NCBI GenBank assembly: GCA_036768485.1
Contig: JAVLUZ010000142.1
Location: forward strand, 18,411,735-18,475,734
Origin: Mermis nigrescens
Lineage: Eukaryota > Nematoda > Enoplea > Mermithida > Mermithidae
Length of the DNA stretch: 64,000 nt
Reading direction: 5' to 3'
A program made the position numbers and the translations under genes. Shown here piece by piece: positions 55,345 to 64,000 of this stretch. The notes under the pieces were generated by a model. The model ran no database searches, was not told the DNA's origin, and worked only from the letters and a program-made list of their open reading frames with translations. The first letter of the stretch is position 1, and each line of letters opens with the position of its first letter.

Positions 55345-56171
55345 GGTCGCCGGAAATACAACCGTGGTCGCTAACTCCAAGGAAATCGTGCGCCCCAGCT
55401 CGCCTGAACTATGGAAACAAAATAATTGGACCCTGGGTGTTTGGGTTAGTTTGGAAACGAGCTAATGGAACTCAGGAGCTTCGTATGTTCCATGTACTTC
55501 GACGGGATGAAATCACGTTAAGGGCCATTATCATTCGCAATGTTGCCCCTGGTACAATGATCTGGTCAGATGAATGGGCAGCTTATCGGAATGTACAAAA
55601 CTGGCCGGGTTACAACCATAGATGCACAGCGTGACCGATCAGTCTGCAAAAAGTCCAAAAATAAAGCTTTTTTGGGCCAAAATGACCTAAAATACTGGTA
55701 TAAATGCTTAAATGGCGTTAAAATAACGTTATTACACAGTTTCTCATCGATTTGAAGCACTTTTGAAGAAAATTTCCAATTATCAACCGTTTTTGACCTT
55801 GATTTTGCTTCATTTTCTCAATAAAATTTCCCATGTTTCCATTCTGGGGGGTCAGGACCACCAGCAAACCCCCCCGCACGTGCATGTCTGGTTACAACTA
55901 CAACCACCAAACAGTGAACCACCAGCAAAATTTCATAGATCCCATTATAGGTGCGCACACCCAAAGCATTGAAGCTAACTGGGGTCATGTAAAAACCGAA
56001 ATTATTAGAAAAATGCGAGGCACGTCGCTTACTTTGCTTCCAGGGCATTTAGCACAATATTGGTACAAGAAGCAGCATATTCAGACGCCTTTCAACGACA
56101 TCATCGCCGGAATAGCAGACAGTTTCCCCTTATTTAGCTCTTTTTTCTTGAACTTATCTCGCAATAATTAG
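55345..56171 (+). pseudogene. Merlin transposase remnant, N-terminally deleted and interrupted
   Basis: Recognisable parts in order: GRRKYNRGR (near 55347, then a stop in that phase); after a frameshift, RLNYGNKIIGPWVFGL, IIIRNVAPGTMIWSDEWAAY (second catalytic Asp in WSDEW) and NWPGYN at 55616; then, after the insertion, YNHQTVNHQQNFIDPIIGAH, with the catalytic Glu in TQSIEANWGHVK, and LLPGHLAQYWYKK, stop at 56169-56171. The zinc-ribbon and the first catalytic Asp region are absent, so an internal deletion removed the 5' half. Related to, but quite different from, the gene at 40246, so two Merlin families are present. Confidence 0.88.
55617..55890 (+). mobile_element. hAT-like insertion splitting the Merlin remnant
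   Basis: The copy is 274 bp. Starts CATAGATGCACAGCGTG and ends GCACGTGCATGTCTG, family G-like inverted termini. Perfect 8-bp duplication GTTACAAC at 55609-55616 and 55891-55898. Skipping the insertion and one duplication keeps the transposase in phase, so the Merlin copy was still readable at that point when it was hit. Confidence 0.85.
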
Positions 56172-56383
56172 CGATATAATTTTTTTCAGTTATAAAAACA
56201 AAAGAACAAAAAAACAACAACAAAAAAACAAAAAAAAATTTTATCGAGATAGCGACACATCAAGGAAGCTGGATGTCCTCCTATCCATAGAAAAATTAAT
56301 TTAGGTGAGGTGGAGACATGCTACACCTAGGTGGATGCATTTTTGGAAAGGTGGAGACATACTACACCAATACCTGCATAGCT

Positions 56384-57225
56384 TACGGAGGCAGCCATAT
56401 TGGAGAAAATTAAAAATGCTTCAGTGTGAGCAGCAAGCTTAGGAGAAAAAACCAAAAAAGCATTTTGGAGGATGCTTAAATGCAATGCTTCTTTTTATCA
56501 CAAACTAGTGAAAAATACGTGGCCGTGTTGAAATTTCAGTCGTTTTTCGCGGGTTTGGTTTACTATTGTTATAAGAAATTAGAAGTTTTTACCATATAAT
56601 AGTTTTTTGTTCCGTATTTAGACAACCGTAGTTTTTGAAATCGGTCCGGAGATTCTTGACTTTAAGTCAGAAAATTAAATTAGCCATTAAATTTACTTAA
56701 TGGTTTTGTCTGGTTTATCATTATGCTGTGCTTTATCAGCCAACAGATTACTGTAAGAGACATCGTTTGAAATAGAATATATATAACTGAAAAGAAAATT
56801 CACTTCTCTTTCTAACAAACGATAAGTTTACCGTGTTAAAGCTATGCGTGTGAAGCCACATTTCATAAAATGATAAATTTTTTATCAACAGGAGAAAGTC
56901 AACGTGGGACCCTTACCGCAATTTTACCACCACCGCATTTTTGTTATACCGTCTTTTTTGCGACTATTTGGCTATGTAGGTACAAAGTCTACGAATATAG
57001 CGAGTCAACAAGTAGTTGAGTAAACAAAAGCGTAATGAAAGTATTTACATGAAAATGTACATAGATGACTACAAAAATCGGTTAAGTTTGTCGGTTGGTG
57101 CCATTGCGGAGAAGATCCACAACGTGGGCTGGCTGCTTTAGATCTTATTAATCTTTACTGTGCTTTGCTTAACATGTGGCACATCTAACAAATAGCCGCA
57201 ACAATCTAAATCGTAAAATATTCTG
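56384..57225. other. Spacer with a weak exon-like stretch
   Basis: Mostly AT-rich. After TTTTATCAACAG (ending 56891) a frame of 43 codons reads EKVNVGPLPQFYHHRIFVIP and onwards, with GTAGGT as a possible donor near 56976. It is too short and unrecognised to call as a gene. Confidence 0.25.
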
Positions 57226-57585
57226 CTACGGTATAAAATGAAAATTTAAAACAGGTCGTTTAGAATGGAACAGATAATAGCGGATAAACCTTTTACTTTC
57301 GTAAGGCAGAAGACACAGCGTCAAATGCTCCAGCTTAGGCAGTGCAACAATTAAACGCAAGCATTTGTCGTCTATGTTCGAATCAAATTGATAACTCTAG
57401 CGTCACTAGATTTTGCATACTTGGCAAGAGGGCAATCAGTGACTGATTAATTTCTAATGCATCAGAGTTTTCCCAGCCTAGGCTGAACATCAAATACTGG
57501 AAGTCGGTGATATTAATCATTGCGTCCAATACCGCATCATAACGTGGTATCGCATCTATAACAATCTTATTAATATAAGTATATT
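57226..57585 (-). pseudogene. Leucine-rich-repeat protein relic with frameshift
   Basis: On the minus strand an open stretch (57585 to about 57385) reads ...RYDAVLDAMINITDFQYLMF, then LIALLPSMQNLVTLELS and a stop. One phase over, the frame continues without a gap as DSNIDDKCLRLIVALPKLEH, then LTLCLLPYESKRF to a TAG at 57226-57228. The LPxMxNLVTLELS and LPKLEHLTL segments have the spacing of leucine-rich repeats as in F-box/LRR proteins. A single-base frameshift near 57385 and the missing start suggest a relic or a last exon with an error. No partner exon was found upstream, where the sequence turns AT-rich. Confidence 0.5.
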
Positions 57586-57694
57586 AATATATTACTCATT
57601 AAATATTAATTAATAAATTATAATTATTATTAATTATTGACCAATTATTTATTAAAAAACAGAAATCTATCTCACACGCATCATTCATTTCAGG

Positions 57695-57966
57695 ACAATA
57701 TAGCGAGCGTCTAGATAGCAGCATAAGTGAAACTCGGAATGGCTCATTTTACTGCATACATCCGAAAAATCGCGAAAACAATCTAGGCACTATGAAAATT
57801 ATTTCGTGTCCTATTCATTCCCAGAGAAGCTTTGAATTTCCACCAGCTGATGAGCAATCCATAAACGAGTCCGATATTTCTAATATGAGGGGTTTGGATG
57901 TTAAGTATGGGACAATCGAAATTTTCTTTCCAAAGCCATATACAAAATTTTTAAATAAAGCTTGAA
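57695..57966 (+). CDS. Possible internal or terminal exon, unidentified
   Basis: After an acceptor-like tract TCATTCATTTCAG (ending about 57694) one phase is open for about 90 codons. It reads QYSERLDSSISETRNGSFYC, later FEFPPADEQSINESDIS and ending FPKPYTKFLNKA before TGA. An AATAAA overlaps the last codons. GTTAAGT near 57899 could instead be a donor. No family is recognised. It lies back to back with the LRR relic on the other strand. Without transcript support this remains a candidate. Confidence 0.3.
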
Positions 57967-58099
57967 ACCGAGGTTAACACAAAAATTAAATAATACTACT
58001 AAATTTTTGTCGAAACGAAATCCACTAACGATCATCTGTACACAAGCCGACAGTCGATATAATAACCCACGTTATCGTGCCTATAGCATCTTGACAAGC

Positions 58100-58462
58100 G
58101 TCGGGTGGATGCTTATAAGATTCTTATAATCTTATCCTTTTTCTTGTTGATGTTTATGGTATTGCACGATTTCATAAGCAAATGATACTGCTTACAAGTA
58201 ATCTTGTAAGATATCAAATTCTTATAGGATAGCTTGTACCATCTTGCATATTTGCCTACCTTAGCTTTTTTCTTATACGCATTCATAAGCAAGGCAAGCA
58301 AAATGACAAGTATCTTTGCAAGATTAAATAACTAAAAAGCAATTTTATAAGAAAATTAGCTGCTTGTTGCTTACAAGCATGACTAAGCAAACTCATAGGT
58401 GCATTATCGCAAGGCAACTTTTTTGCTTGTTTCTGCTTGCAAGCACTGACAAGCAGAAGAGC
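58100..58462. repeat. Left CTTRYAAG palindrome array
   Basis: Examples are CTTATAAGATTCTTATAATC at 58111, CTTACAAGTAATCTTGTAAG near 58190, AAGCAAGGCAAGCAAAATG near 58288, and CTTGCAAGCACTGACAAGC near 58436. The octamer CTTRYAAG is its own reverse complement, so the array is strandless. Confidence 0.7.
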
Positions 58463-59145
58463 AAGATAAGTTTTAAATATATCTACGGATTTACAGTGAC
58501 GTTTTATCAGACTGACCAGAAATGATTTGGAATGAAGTCAAATACTTGTAGGTACAGAGTCTGATTACTTTAACTTTATGGTTTTCTCTTGAATTCAATT
58601 AATCCGCATGCGTAAGGCCACAAAAATGGTTAAACGAGAATTTAATAAAATTGAATTAAAATTAAGTCAATTAAATAAAATGAGTCTATTGAAATTTTCA
58701 TAAGCGTACTAGTTACTGCTAAGCAACTCCAGTGATGCAGAAAATATTGCTAAAGCAAGTGGTGCACCTGCCAGTCTCCTAATAAGGTTATTTAATGTGT
58801 ATTATTCATCCTCCTCGGCTTTTTTCAAGGAAGGCTATAATTACATAAACACGCTGAGCCAATCGTGCTTATAAGTCATGAAAACAGGCCAAAATTCTTA
58901 CAAAAATAATTAAATGCTTATAGTTTTATTCAGCGATTCAAAATCTTGTAAGACGTTGAAAGTCTTAGCCAACCTTCAGCTATCGGAAATTTTTGAAAAC
59001 TTTATAAGGACTAAAAACATGTGCTGGGTTGCTGCCGTTTTTGATCCGAAATTCGCATTTTCACGTCAGACATAGCTTTTTATGAATACACACAATAATC
59101 GTGGTGGTGATCATTCCTGGGCGTGGGTGGTTTGGGCGCATGCAC

Positions 59146-59593
59146 CATAAGTGGGCAGCTCCAGAGTTCTAGGGAATTCAAAATTTTTTGAGAGTCGAAT
59201 ATTGGCCTAAAAATGGTGCCATGATGAAAAACACCATTTTTTGAACGTTTCTCGTCGAGCTATATCGATTGGCATCAAAAAATCCAAAAAAAACATAAAA
59301 TTTTTCAAAAATGAACAGTGGGGTACTGTTGGGCTTACCTGGGCGCGGGGGGTTTGGGGTATGCATCCCCCAAAAGGCAAGTACCCAACAAGAAATGGCA
59401 AATACCCAACAATCCCCCAGAATTTCAATTTTTGGAATTTTTTTTTGCTTTTTTCGAGTTTTTTATGCCAATCGATAGAGCTCGACGAGAAGCGTTCAAA
59501 AATGGCGTTTTTTCGCCATAGCACCATTTTTAAGGCCAATATTTGACTTTAAAAAAATTTTGCACCCCAGACCTTTGGAGCCGCTCACCTATG
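59146..59593. repeat. Inverted pair of family B copies
   Basis: The left half starts CATAAGTGGGCAGC and the right half ends CCGCTCACCTATG. The interior blocks ATTGGCATCAAAAAATCC and CGTTTCTCGTCGAGCTATAT on the left recur as complements on the right (59440-59500). Mirror-image open frames on both strands (59207-59539 minus and 59241-59546 plus) result from the palindrome. A further B left-end fragment (CCTGGGCGTGGGTGG) precedes it at 59117. Confidence 0.75.
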
Positions 59594-59639
59594 TTGTTGA
59601 TTATTTCCATTTTCTTGTTATGCATTTGGCCATCTGGGG

Positions 59640-59896
59640 ATGCTTACCCCCCCACCTTGCCCACATGTGGTATGCACCCCAAGAAAGCAAAATGCCTAAC
59701 ATGAAAAAAAATACCCAGCAAAACCGCCATAATTTCAATTTTTGAATTTTTTGCTTTTTTCATGATTTTTTGATGCCAATGCTTGATGAGGAATGTTCAA
59801 AATGGTGTTTACTTTGCCATAGTACCATTTTTAAAGCCAATGTTTGACTCAAAAAAATTTTGCACCCTCAGAACTTCGAAGCCGCCTATCTACAGT
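59640..59896 (+). repeat. Diverged family B copy
   Basis: C-rich start (GGGGATGCTTACCCCCCC), CAATTTTTGAATTTTTTGC, GATGCCAATGCTTGATGAGG and a final GCACCCTCAGAACTTCG, the order seen in other B copies. The ends are too diverged for a target duplication. Confidence 0.65.
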
Positions 59897-60379
59897 CGTG
59901 CTGATGCTGCTTTTGGTCATATGTCTGAAATGAAGAAATTCAGCCTATGGTTTTGATTTCCAAAAAACAAAACATAAATGGATATATTGTAGGTATATTA
60001 CAATGAAATTCAAAGAAAATTTGACATATAAGCCCAAATTGTTTTTTGTCCACCTATGTATATAGCTGCCCCATGTTTATCTTGAAGCTGTGAGGGACAT
60101 ACCTGCATACATAAACAAGATTTAAACTTTAGACGCTTATAATTATGCACAACCAAGTTGATGTTGTCAAATTTTGGGCAATTTAAAAAAAAATCTTATA
60201 CTTGCTTATAAGGACTTCTCTTTGCTATTGAACCCGTGAAGATTATGTTTCAAGTTCGTATCAAGTAAGTTCAAAATATCAAGATTATCAAGCAGCGCAC
60301 GCATGACTGACTTGTAGATCTCGAACAATAATGCAGATGTAGATGTGTATTTGGTGGTTGTTCTCAGTGCTCTGTAACT

Positions 60380-60700
60380 AAGACCGGCTGATGCTCATAA
60401 GATGCTTGCACGTTTTTATAAGCAGTCAGCTGGGATCTTGTTGAACTGCTTGTAGGGCAAGCCCTTGCAAGCAAAATTATAAGTATGCTTGCAAGATAGA
60501 AATTCTTGTAAGATTCGGATAAGCAAGGTCTTACAAGCATTTCAATAAGATTCAAAATTTCTTGTAAGCTTGCTTGTAAGAATTACGTTTTCCTGTAAGT
60601 TGGCAAGTAAGCACATGACAAGCAAAAGGTACAGCACTTGCAAGAAAACTAACAAGCATTTCTATAAGATCTTATTCGTAAGCATTGCAAGCACACATAA
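60380..60700. repeat. Right CTTRYAAG palindrome array
   Basis: Examples are CCCTTGCAAGCAAAATTATAAG near 60470 (quoted words CTTGCAAG and TTATAAG), CTTGTAAGATTCGG near 60512, CTTGTAAGCTTGCTTGTAAG near 60561, and CACTTGCAAG near 60635. Composition and spacing match the left array. Confidence 0.7.
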
Positions 60701-60706
60701 CGTGGG

Positions 60707-60981
60707 AATGTATATGACTTCTCGCAATATCAGACAAACGACACCAGGTGTTCGTCAATACCTTTAAAAAAACTCATTACTCTTTAATTTGATATAGAGA
60801 AATATACTTGCAGTCGCATAGGAATCACTTGGAATATTCCGAGTCAATGACAAACGCTTCCAGTACTTATGCGTTAAGTACCGAATTGGAAATCCAAAAA
60901 AGTAAGCATGAAGAATAAACATTGGTCATAAGTAGGCCCGGATGCTTGAGTGGATCCGCGTTTGATTTGTAATCTTCTTAA
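60707..60981. other. Spacer between two elements
   Basis: Short AT-rich sequence with no recognised feature. Confidence 0.3.
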
Positions 60982-63358
60982 TAGGGATGCAACGGGTACC
61001 CGAACCCGTATACTCCGGTGCCCGAACCCAATCATGAATAAACTGAACTTGACTACCCGAACCCGAATAAAATTATTATAACTGCATACCCGGACCCGAA
61101 TGTTTATGAATTTTATTCGGGTTTACTCGGGTATTTTCAAGCTCTAGAATATCACAATTGTAGGTCAAAGAATCAAAAATTTTCGGCTTTGTGCGCCGTT
61201 TTCAGTTTGCTCGACCCTAAAACGCTGAATTTCATGTAGTTATCAAGTGCACATTAATGGCTGTGTAAGTAAGTGGTATATTTCAATCGATTCACGTGAA
61301 TTTTTAATCATTTTATTTCACAAAACGACTGCCAAATGATATCGTTTAAAATGCTAAACACTGCTTCTTTGGTCGTGATTAAACTTGGTTTCTATCAAAT
61401 TAAACTTCACGAATAACTGTCTTTCGGCAGCACACATTCCCATAGAAGTGAGAGGGGTATTACCCCCCCCCTTAGCGTCCACGACTCAAGTCACTAACAG
61501 ACTATATTTGGGTGAAAACCTTTTTGAATTCTTTTAGCTTAGTTTCTACTATGGAAATAGTGCACTTAACTATTAGAATTTAATGAAGTGATACAGTATT
61601 TTGGAATGAAAGCAAAACTATTTCTATAAAACATGCATGTAACAGCTCAAAATTTTGGAAGAGGATGTCCTCGGCATACATGTAACGGCTGGAAATTTTG
61701 GGTGGGGGTGCCATTTTTAGAAGAAGGGGAGGGTTTGTGACTACAATTTTAGGCCAAAAATGGCAAAAACACCTAAGAATAGCCAAACACGCAAGTTTTC
61801 GCCAAAAAAAATGGTGGAGGAAGGTCAAAAATTTTCACTGACTTTGGAGGGGGTGCGAAGCCTAAAAGCGTTGGTGGGGGAATCGCCTAAACAACCTGTT
61901 AAGTTTATGTTTCTCAGTCATTTTTAGGGGGGGGGGTAAGCGGCTCCGATTTTTGGCCAAAAGTGGCAAAAACAGCTAAAAATAGCTAAAAAGCGCAAGT
62001 TTTCGCCAAAAATGGGGGAGGGTGGGTCAAAATTTTCTGACGTTGGGGGCTGTAGGAGGTCGTCCAACCTGGGGTGGAGAATCCCCCAAAGCACCGTGTT
62101 ATACATCTGATATTCGGCCAATTTAGGGGGGGGGGGGGTAAATGACAAATTTTTGGCCGCAAATCGCAAAAAAGGCGCCTAAAAATGCTCGAAAAGGGCG
62201 GGTTTTCGCCAGAAATTGATTTCGGCTCGTGCATTTATTCTTGGAGCCATCTTTATACAATGTTAAAATACTTTCAGGGACAAAGTGATAGTAATTTTAA
62301 CCTTTTTGTTCAGTATTTTTCAGAAATTTCAAAAATTTCGGGTGCTTCGCGCAAAATATCACTAATATACTGTATTTAGCTTCAAAGGGGCATTAAATAT
62401 TCCAAAATCAATCTTTGTGTAATATAGGCATCTTTATGCAGATTCAAATATCTCTTGTATCTATTTCTACTGTTTTTAAAAATTTTATGCAAATATAAGT
62501 ACTGTTTGATGTGTTTGCACATTTTTCCCTTCAATGATAAAATTGACTAATTTATCTCTATATTACGTTGGATTTATGAGCGCAGTGGTGCTTATTACAA
62601 GATTTGATTGTCATATTACAATTTCTTTTAATATTTGTGATTTTGTAGTACATACAAGTTGTTTTAGCTTTTCCAGTCGAGTTTTATTAAAAATATACTA
62701 AATTCAGGCCAAATCGTCATATTTAGGACTGCATGTGGATCGTAGGTCACACACTGGTAGTATGTAAAAATTTGTATATTTAATAATATATTTATATAAT
62801 ACATCTTTCAAAAATTTTTCCGCTCATTCAAAGACCTTTTCGGAGATCTTTATACATGCACAAAGAAGCTTCGTACACAAAAATCGTGTCGACTTATAAT
62901 AATACCCCACTTAATTCACCCCTCCCTCAACTCTGGAGCTTGGGAAACTATGTTCAGCAGTTTCTCCAAGCAAGCGATTTCGCGTGAGCTCATATATCAA
63001 AAGTAGTTGTTAATGTTATTTGCAGGTGTAGGTATATCAGACACAATACACACAGCGCTACCTCTCATTTACATTAGCGTTATTGCACACTGAGAGGAGG
63101 AAGGAAAATCACTGGATACTTGAGTGAAACATATTAAATAATTAGGCACGAGGCATCTAATAATAATAAAAATTGTAACATCTGGCTTACATTTACCTAA
63201 GAAATTCGCCATACACTGGTATGGTATTCCTATAAACTTACTGAAATACCCGAACCCGATCGGGTATTGATTTTGATACCCGAACCCGAATAAACTTGGA
63301 TGAACTGCCCGAACCCGAACCTGACATACACCAAAATTCACTACCCGTTGCATCCCTA
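60982..63358 (+). mobile_element. hAT-like element with ACCCGA arrays (2.4 kb)
   Basis: Left end TAGGGATGCAACGGGT and right end ACCCGTTGCATCCCTA are perfect inverted repeats. Flanks CTTCTTAA (60974-60981) and ATACTTAA (63359-63366) agree at 6 of 8 positions. Both ends run into ACCCGAACCCGA arrays (60998-61135 and 63245-63325). Much of the interior (61440-62960) is an inverted copy of the family I repeat at 51220. No transposase frame is recognised. Confidence 0.85.
61440..62960 (-). repeat. Family I repeat, minus orientation, inside the ACCCGA element
   Basis: Reverse-order match to 51220-52560 (AGGGGTATTACCCCCC near 61450, TGCTTATTACAAGATTTGATT near 62588, GGTCACACACTGGTAGTA near 62743, CTCTGGAGCTTGGGAAACT near 62930). 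Three degenerate G-rich units (TTTTGGCCAAAAGTGGCAAA-like) at about 61680, 61925 and 62125 form an internal tandem repeat of about 200 bp. Open frames over it are repeat shadows. Confidence 0.6.
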
Positions 63359-63366
63359 ATACTTAA

Positions 63367-64000
63367 TGAGCAAAGCCTAAAAATAGATTTTTAGCGTAGT
63401 AAGATATGTAAGTCTCATTTGCACATAATTTGACATTTTCCACATAATTTCACGTAATCTGGATAAACGGAAAAATTTACACGTAGTCTGATATTTTTTG
63501 TAGGTACTGATGCGTACGTTAAACGTAGCGAACGACTGTCACTACTCGTCATGCCTGAAATACCGGTGTCTGAGCTTTTAGTTTAACTGCACGACAAAAA
63601 AAGATTTTCGATGGTTTTCTAATTGAATGTAAAATATGCGATTTAGTCATAGAAATTGAATATTCATCAAACAGCCGATTGTTCAGCACATAGCATCTCA
63701 GCATCACCTTGATGATGATATCGTGATGCTATCTGGTTTTGCTGGTGAAAGTTCGCATCGAGACTATCCAGAAACTTCAATTTAGTACGATTTATGTATG
63801 TCAAACAAAAATCCAGGACTTCGACTAAAAACGTTGTATTTTAAGCAGAATGATCTTTTTCACAATGCGAGTGGATTCGTAAGTGATAGTGGCAAACTTT
63901 TTAAAAACATATGGTTAATGTTACTTTTAAGCGTTTCTAAATGAATCAAAACGAGTTTCGTCACACTAGCACGCATGTGTTTCGGAATAATTTTCACGTA
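63367..64000. other. Gene-free terminal spacer
   Basis: No gene supportable. A short imperfect stem, TAGCATCTCAGCATCAC against GTGATGCTA, lies near 63690-63732. The element or gene context beyond the window is unknown. Confidence 0.3.

Larger units (their letters stand above)
55162..56374 (+). mobile_element. Defective Merlin element with 90-bp inverted termini and 9-bp target duplication
   Basis: Left terminus 55162-55251 and right terminus 56284-56374 are near-perfect inverted repeats starting GGTATTGGTGTAGTATGTC. The perfect 9-bp direct repeat TGCATAGCT at 55153-55161 and 56375-56383 fits Merlin target duplications (8-9 bp). The 1213-bp element carries a broken transposase (55345-56171) and a hAT-like insertion (55617-55890). 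The internal inverted word CACCTAGGTG adds a short palindrome to each terminus. Confidence 0.92.
58066..60706. mobile_element. Candidate 2.6-kb element with CTTRYAAG subterminal arrays
   Basis: CCCACGTTAT at 58066-58075 is mirrored by ATAACGTGGG at 60697-60706. Within about 390 bp of the left end (58100-58460) and 330 bp of the right end (60380-60700), the words CTTGTAAG, CTTGCAAG, CTTATAAG and their half-sites (AAGCAAG, ACAAGCA) are packed at roughly 10-20 bp spacing on both strands. The middle lacks this pattern, holding family B copies and a 51-codon open stretch near 58725-58877. No target duplication is obvious. Subterminal arrays of short words are known transposase-binding sites in CACTA, hAT and P elements. 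The superfamily here is unknown. Confidence 0.55.

Noticed and set aside
59207..59546. Overlapping frames of 110 and 101 codons on opposite strands
   Set aside because: Mirror images produced by the inverted pair of family B copies.
1..64000. tRNA, rRNA or spliceosomal RNA genes
   Set aside because: No box A/box B arrangement with cloverleaf or conserved rRNA blocks was recognised by eye. A covariance-model scan would be decisive.

Overview
The window looks like AT-rich animal nuclear DNA, probably from an invertebrate. The evidence is one clear Smoothened-type receptor gene (Hedgehog pathway, animals only), spliceosomal intron signals, Merlin-superfamily DNA transposons, and very dense non-autonomous DNA transposons and simple repeats. 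There are no bacterial operons, ribosome-binding sites or CRISPR arrays. I cannot name the species from sequence alone.

Layout. 1-11.6 kb: mostly hAT-like miniature elements (8-bp target duplications), a (CCAA)n array, and one possible first coding exon on the minus strand (2850-3055). 11.6-14.6 kb: the only confidently identified host gene, smo, on the minus strand. It is uninterrupted by introns, with the signal/cysteine-rich/seven-helix part (12712-14571) and the cytoplasmic tail (11718-12824) in two overlapping frames. A hAT-like element carrying a second element sits about 11 bp upstream of its longest reading frame. 14.6-19.9 kb: nested miniature elements. 20.0-25.3 kb: a three-level nest (hAT-like, then hAT-like with GGGGTC repeats, then a fold-back element with arms of about 480 bp). 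25.4-31.6 kb: more miniature elements and a satellite of about 89 bp built around the palindrome GGCGCGAAGCGCC. 31.9-34.0 kb: a 2.1-kb (TTGG/TTAG)n array. 35.9-37.7 kb: a fold-back element and a hAT-like element with GGGGCC arrays. 38.6-42.05 kb: a nearly complete Merlin transposase gene (two exons, all DDE residues, one in-frame TGA). 43-54 kb: miniature elements, fold-back elements and minisatellites. 55.16-56.37 kb: a second, defective Merlin element with 90-bp inverted termini and a 9-bp target duplication, its reading frame split by a hAT-like insertion. 57.2-58.0 kb: a leucine-rich-repeat gene relic and a possible exon. 58.07-60.71 kb: a candidate element whose two ends are packed with CTTRYAAG palindromes. 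60.98-63.36 kb: a hAT-like element with ACCCGA arrays.

Most of the window is parasitic DNA. I recognise no hAT transposase, so the numerous hAT-like copies would have to be mobilised from elsewhere. The most unusual signals are the palindrome GGCGCGAAGCGCC recurring in otherwise dissimilar repeats, hAT-like families whose termini run into family-specific short tandem arrays, and the CTTRYAAG subterminal arrays.
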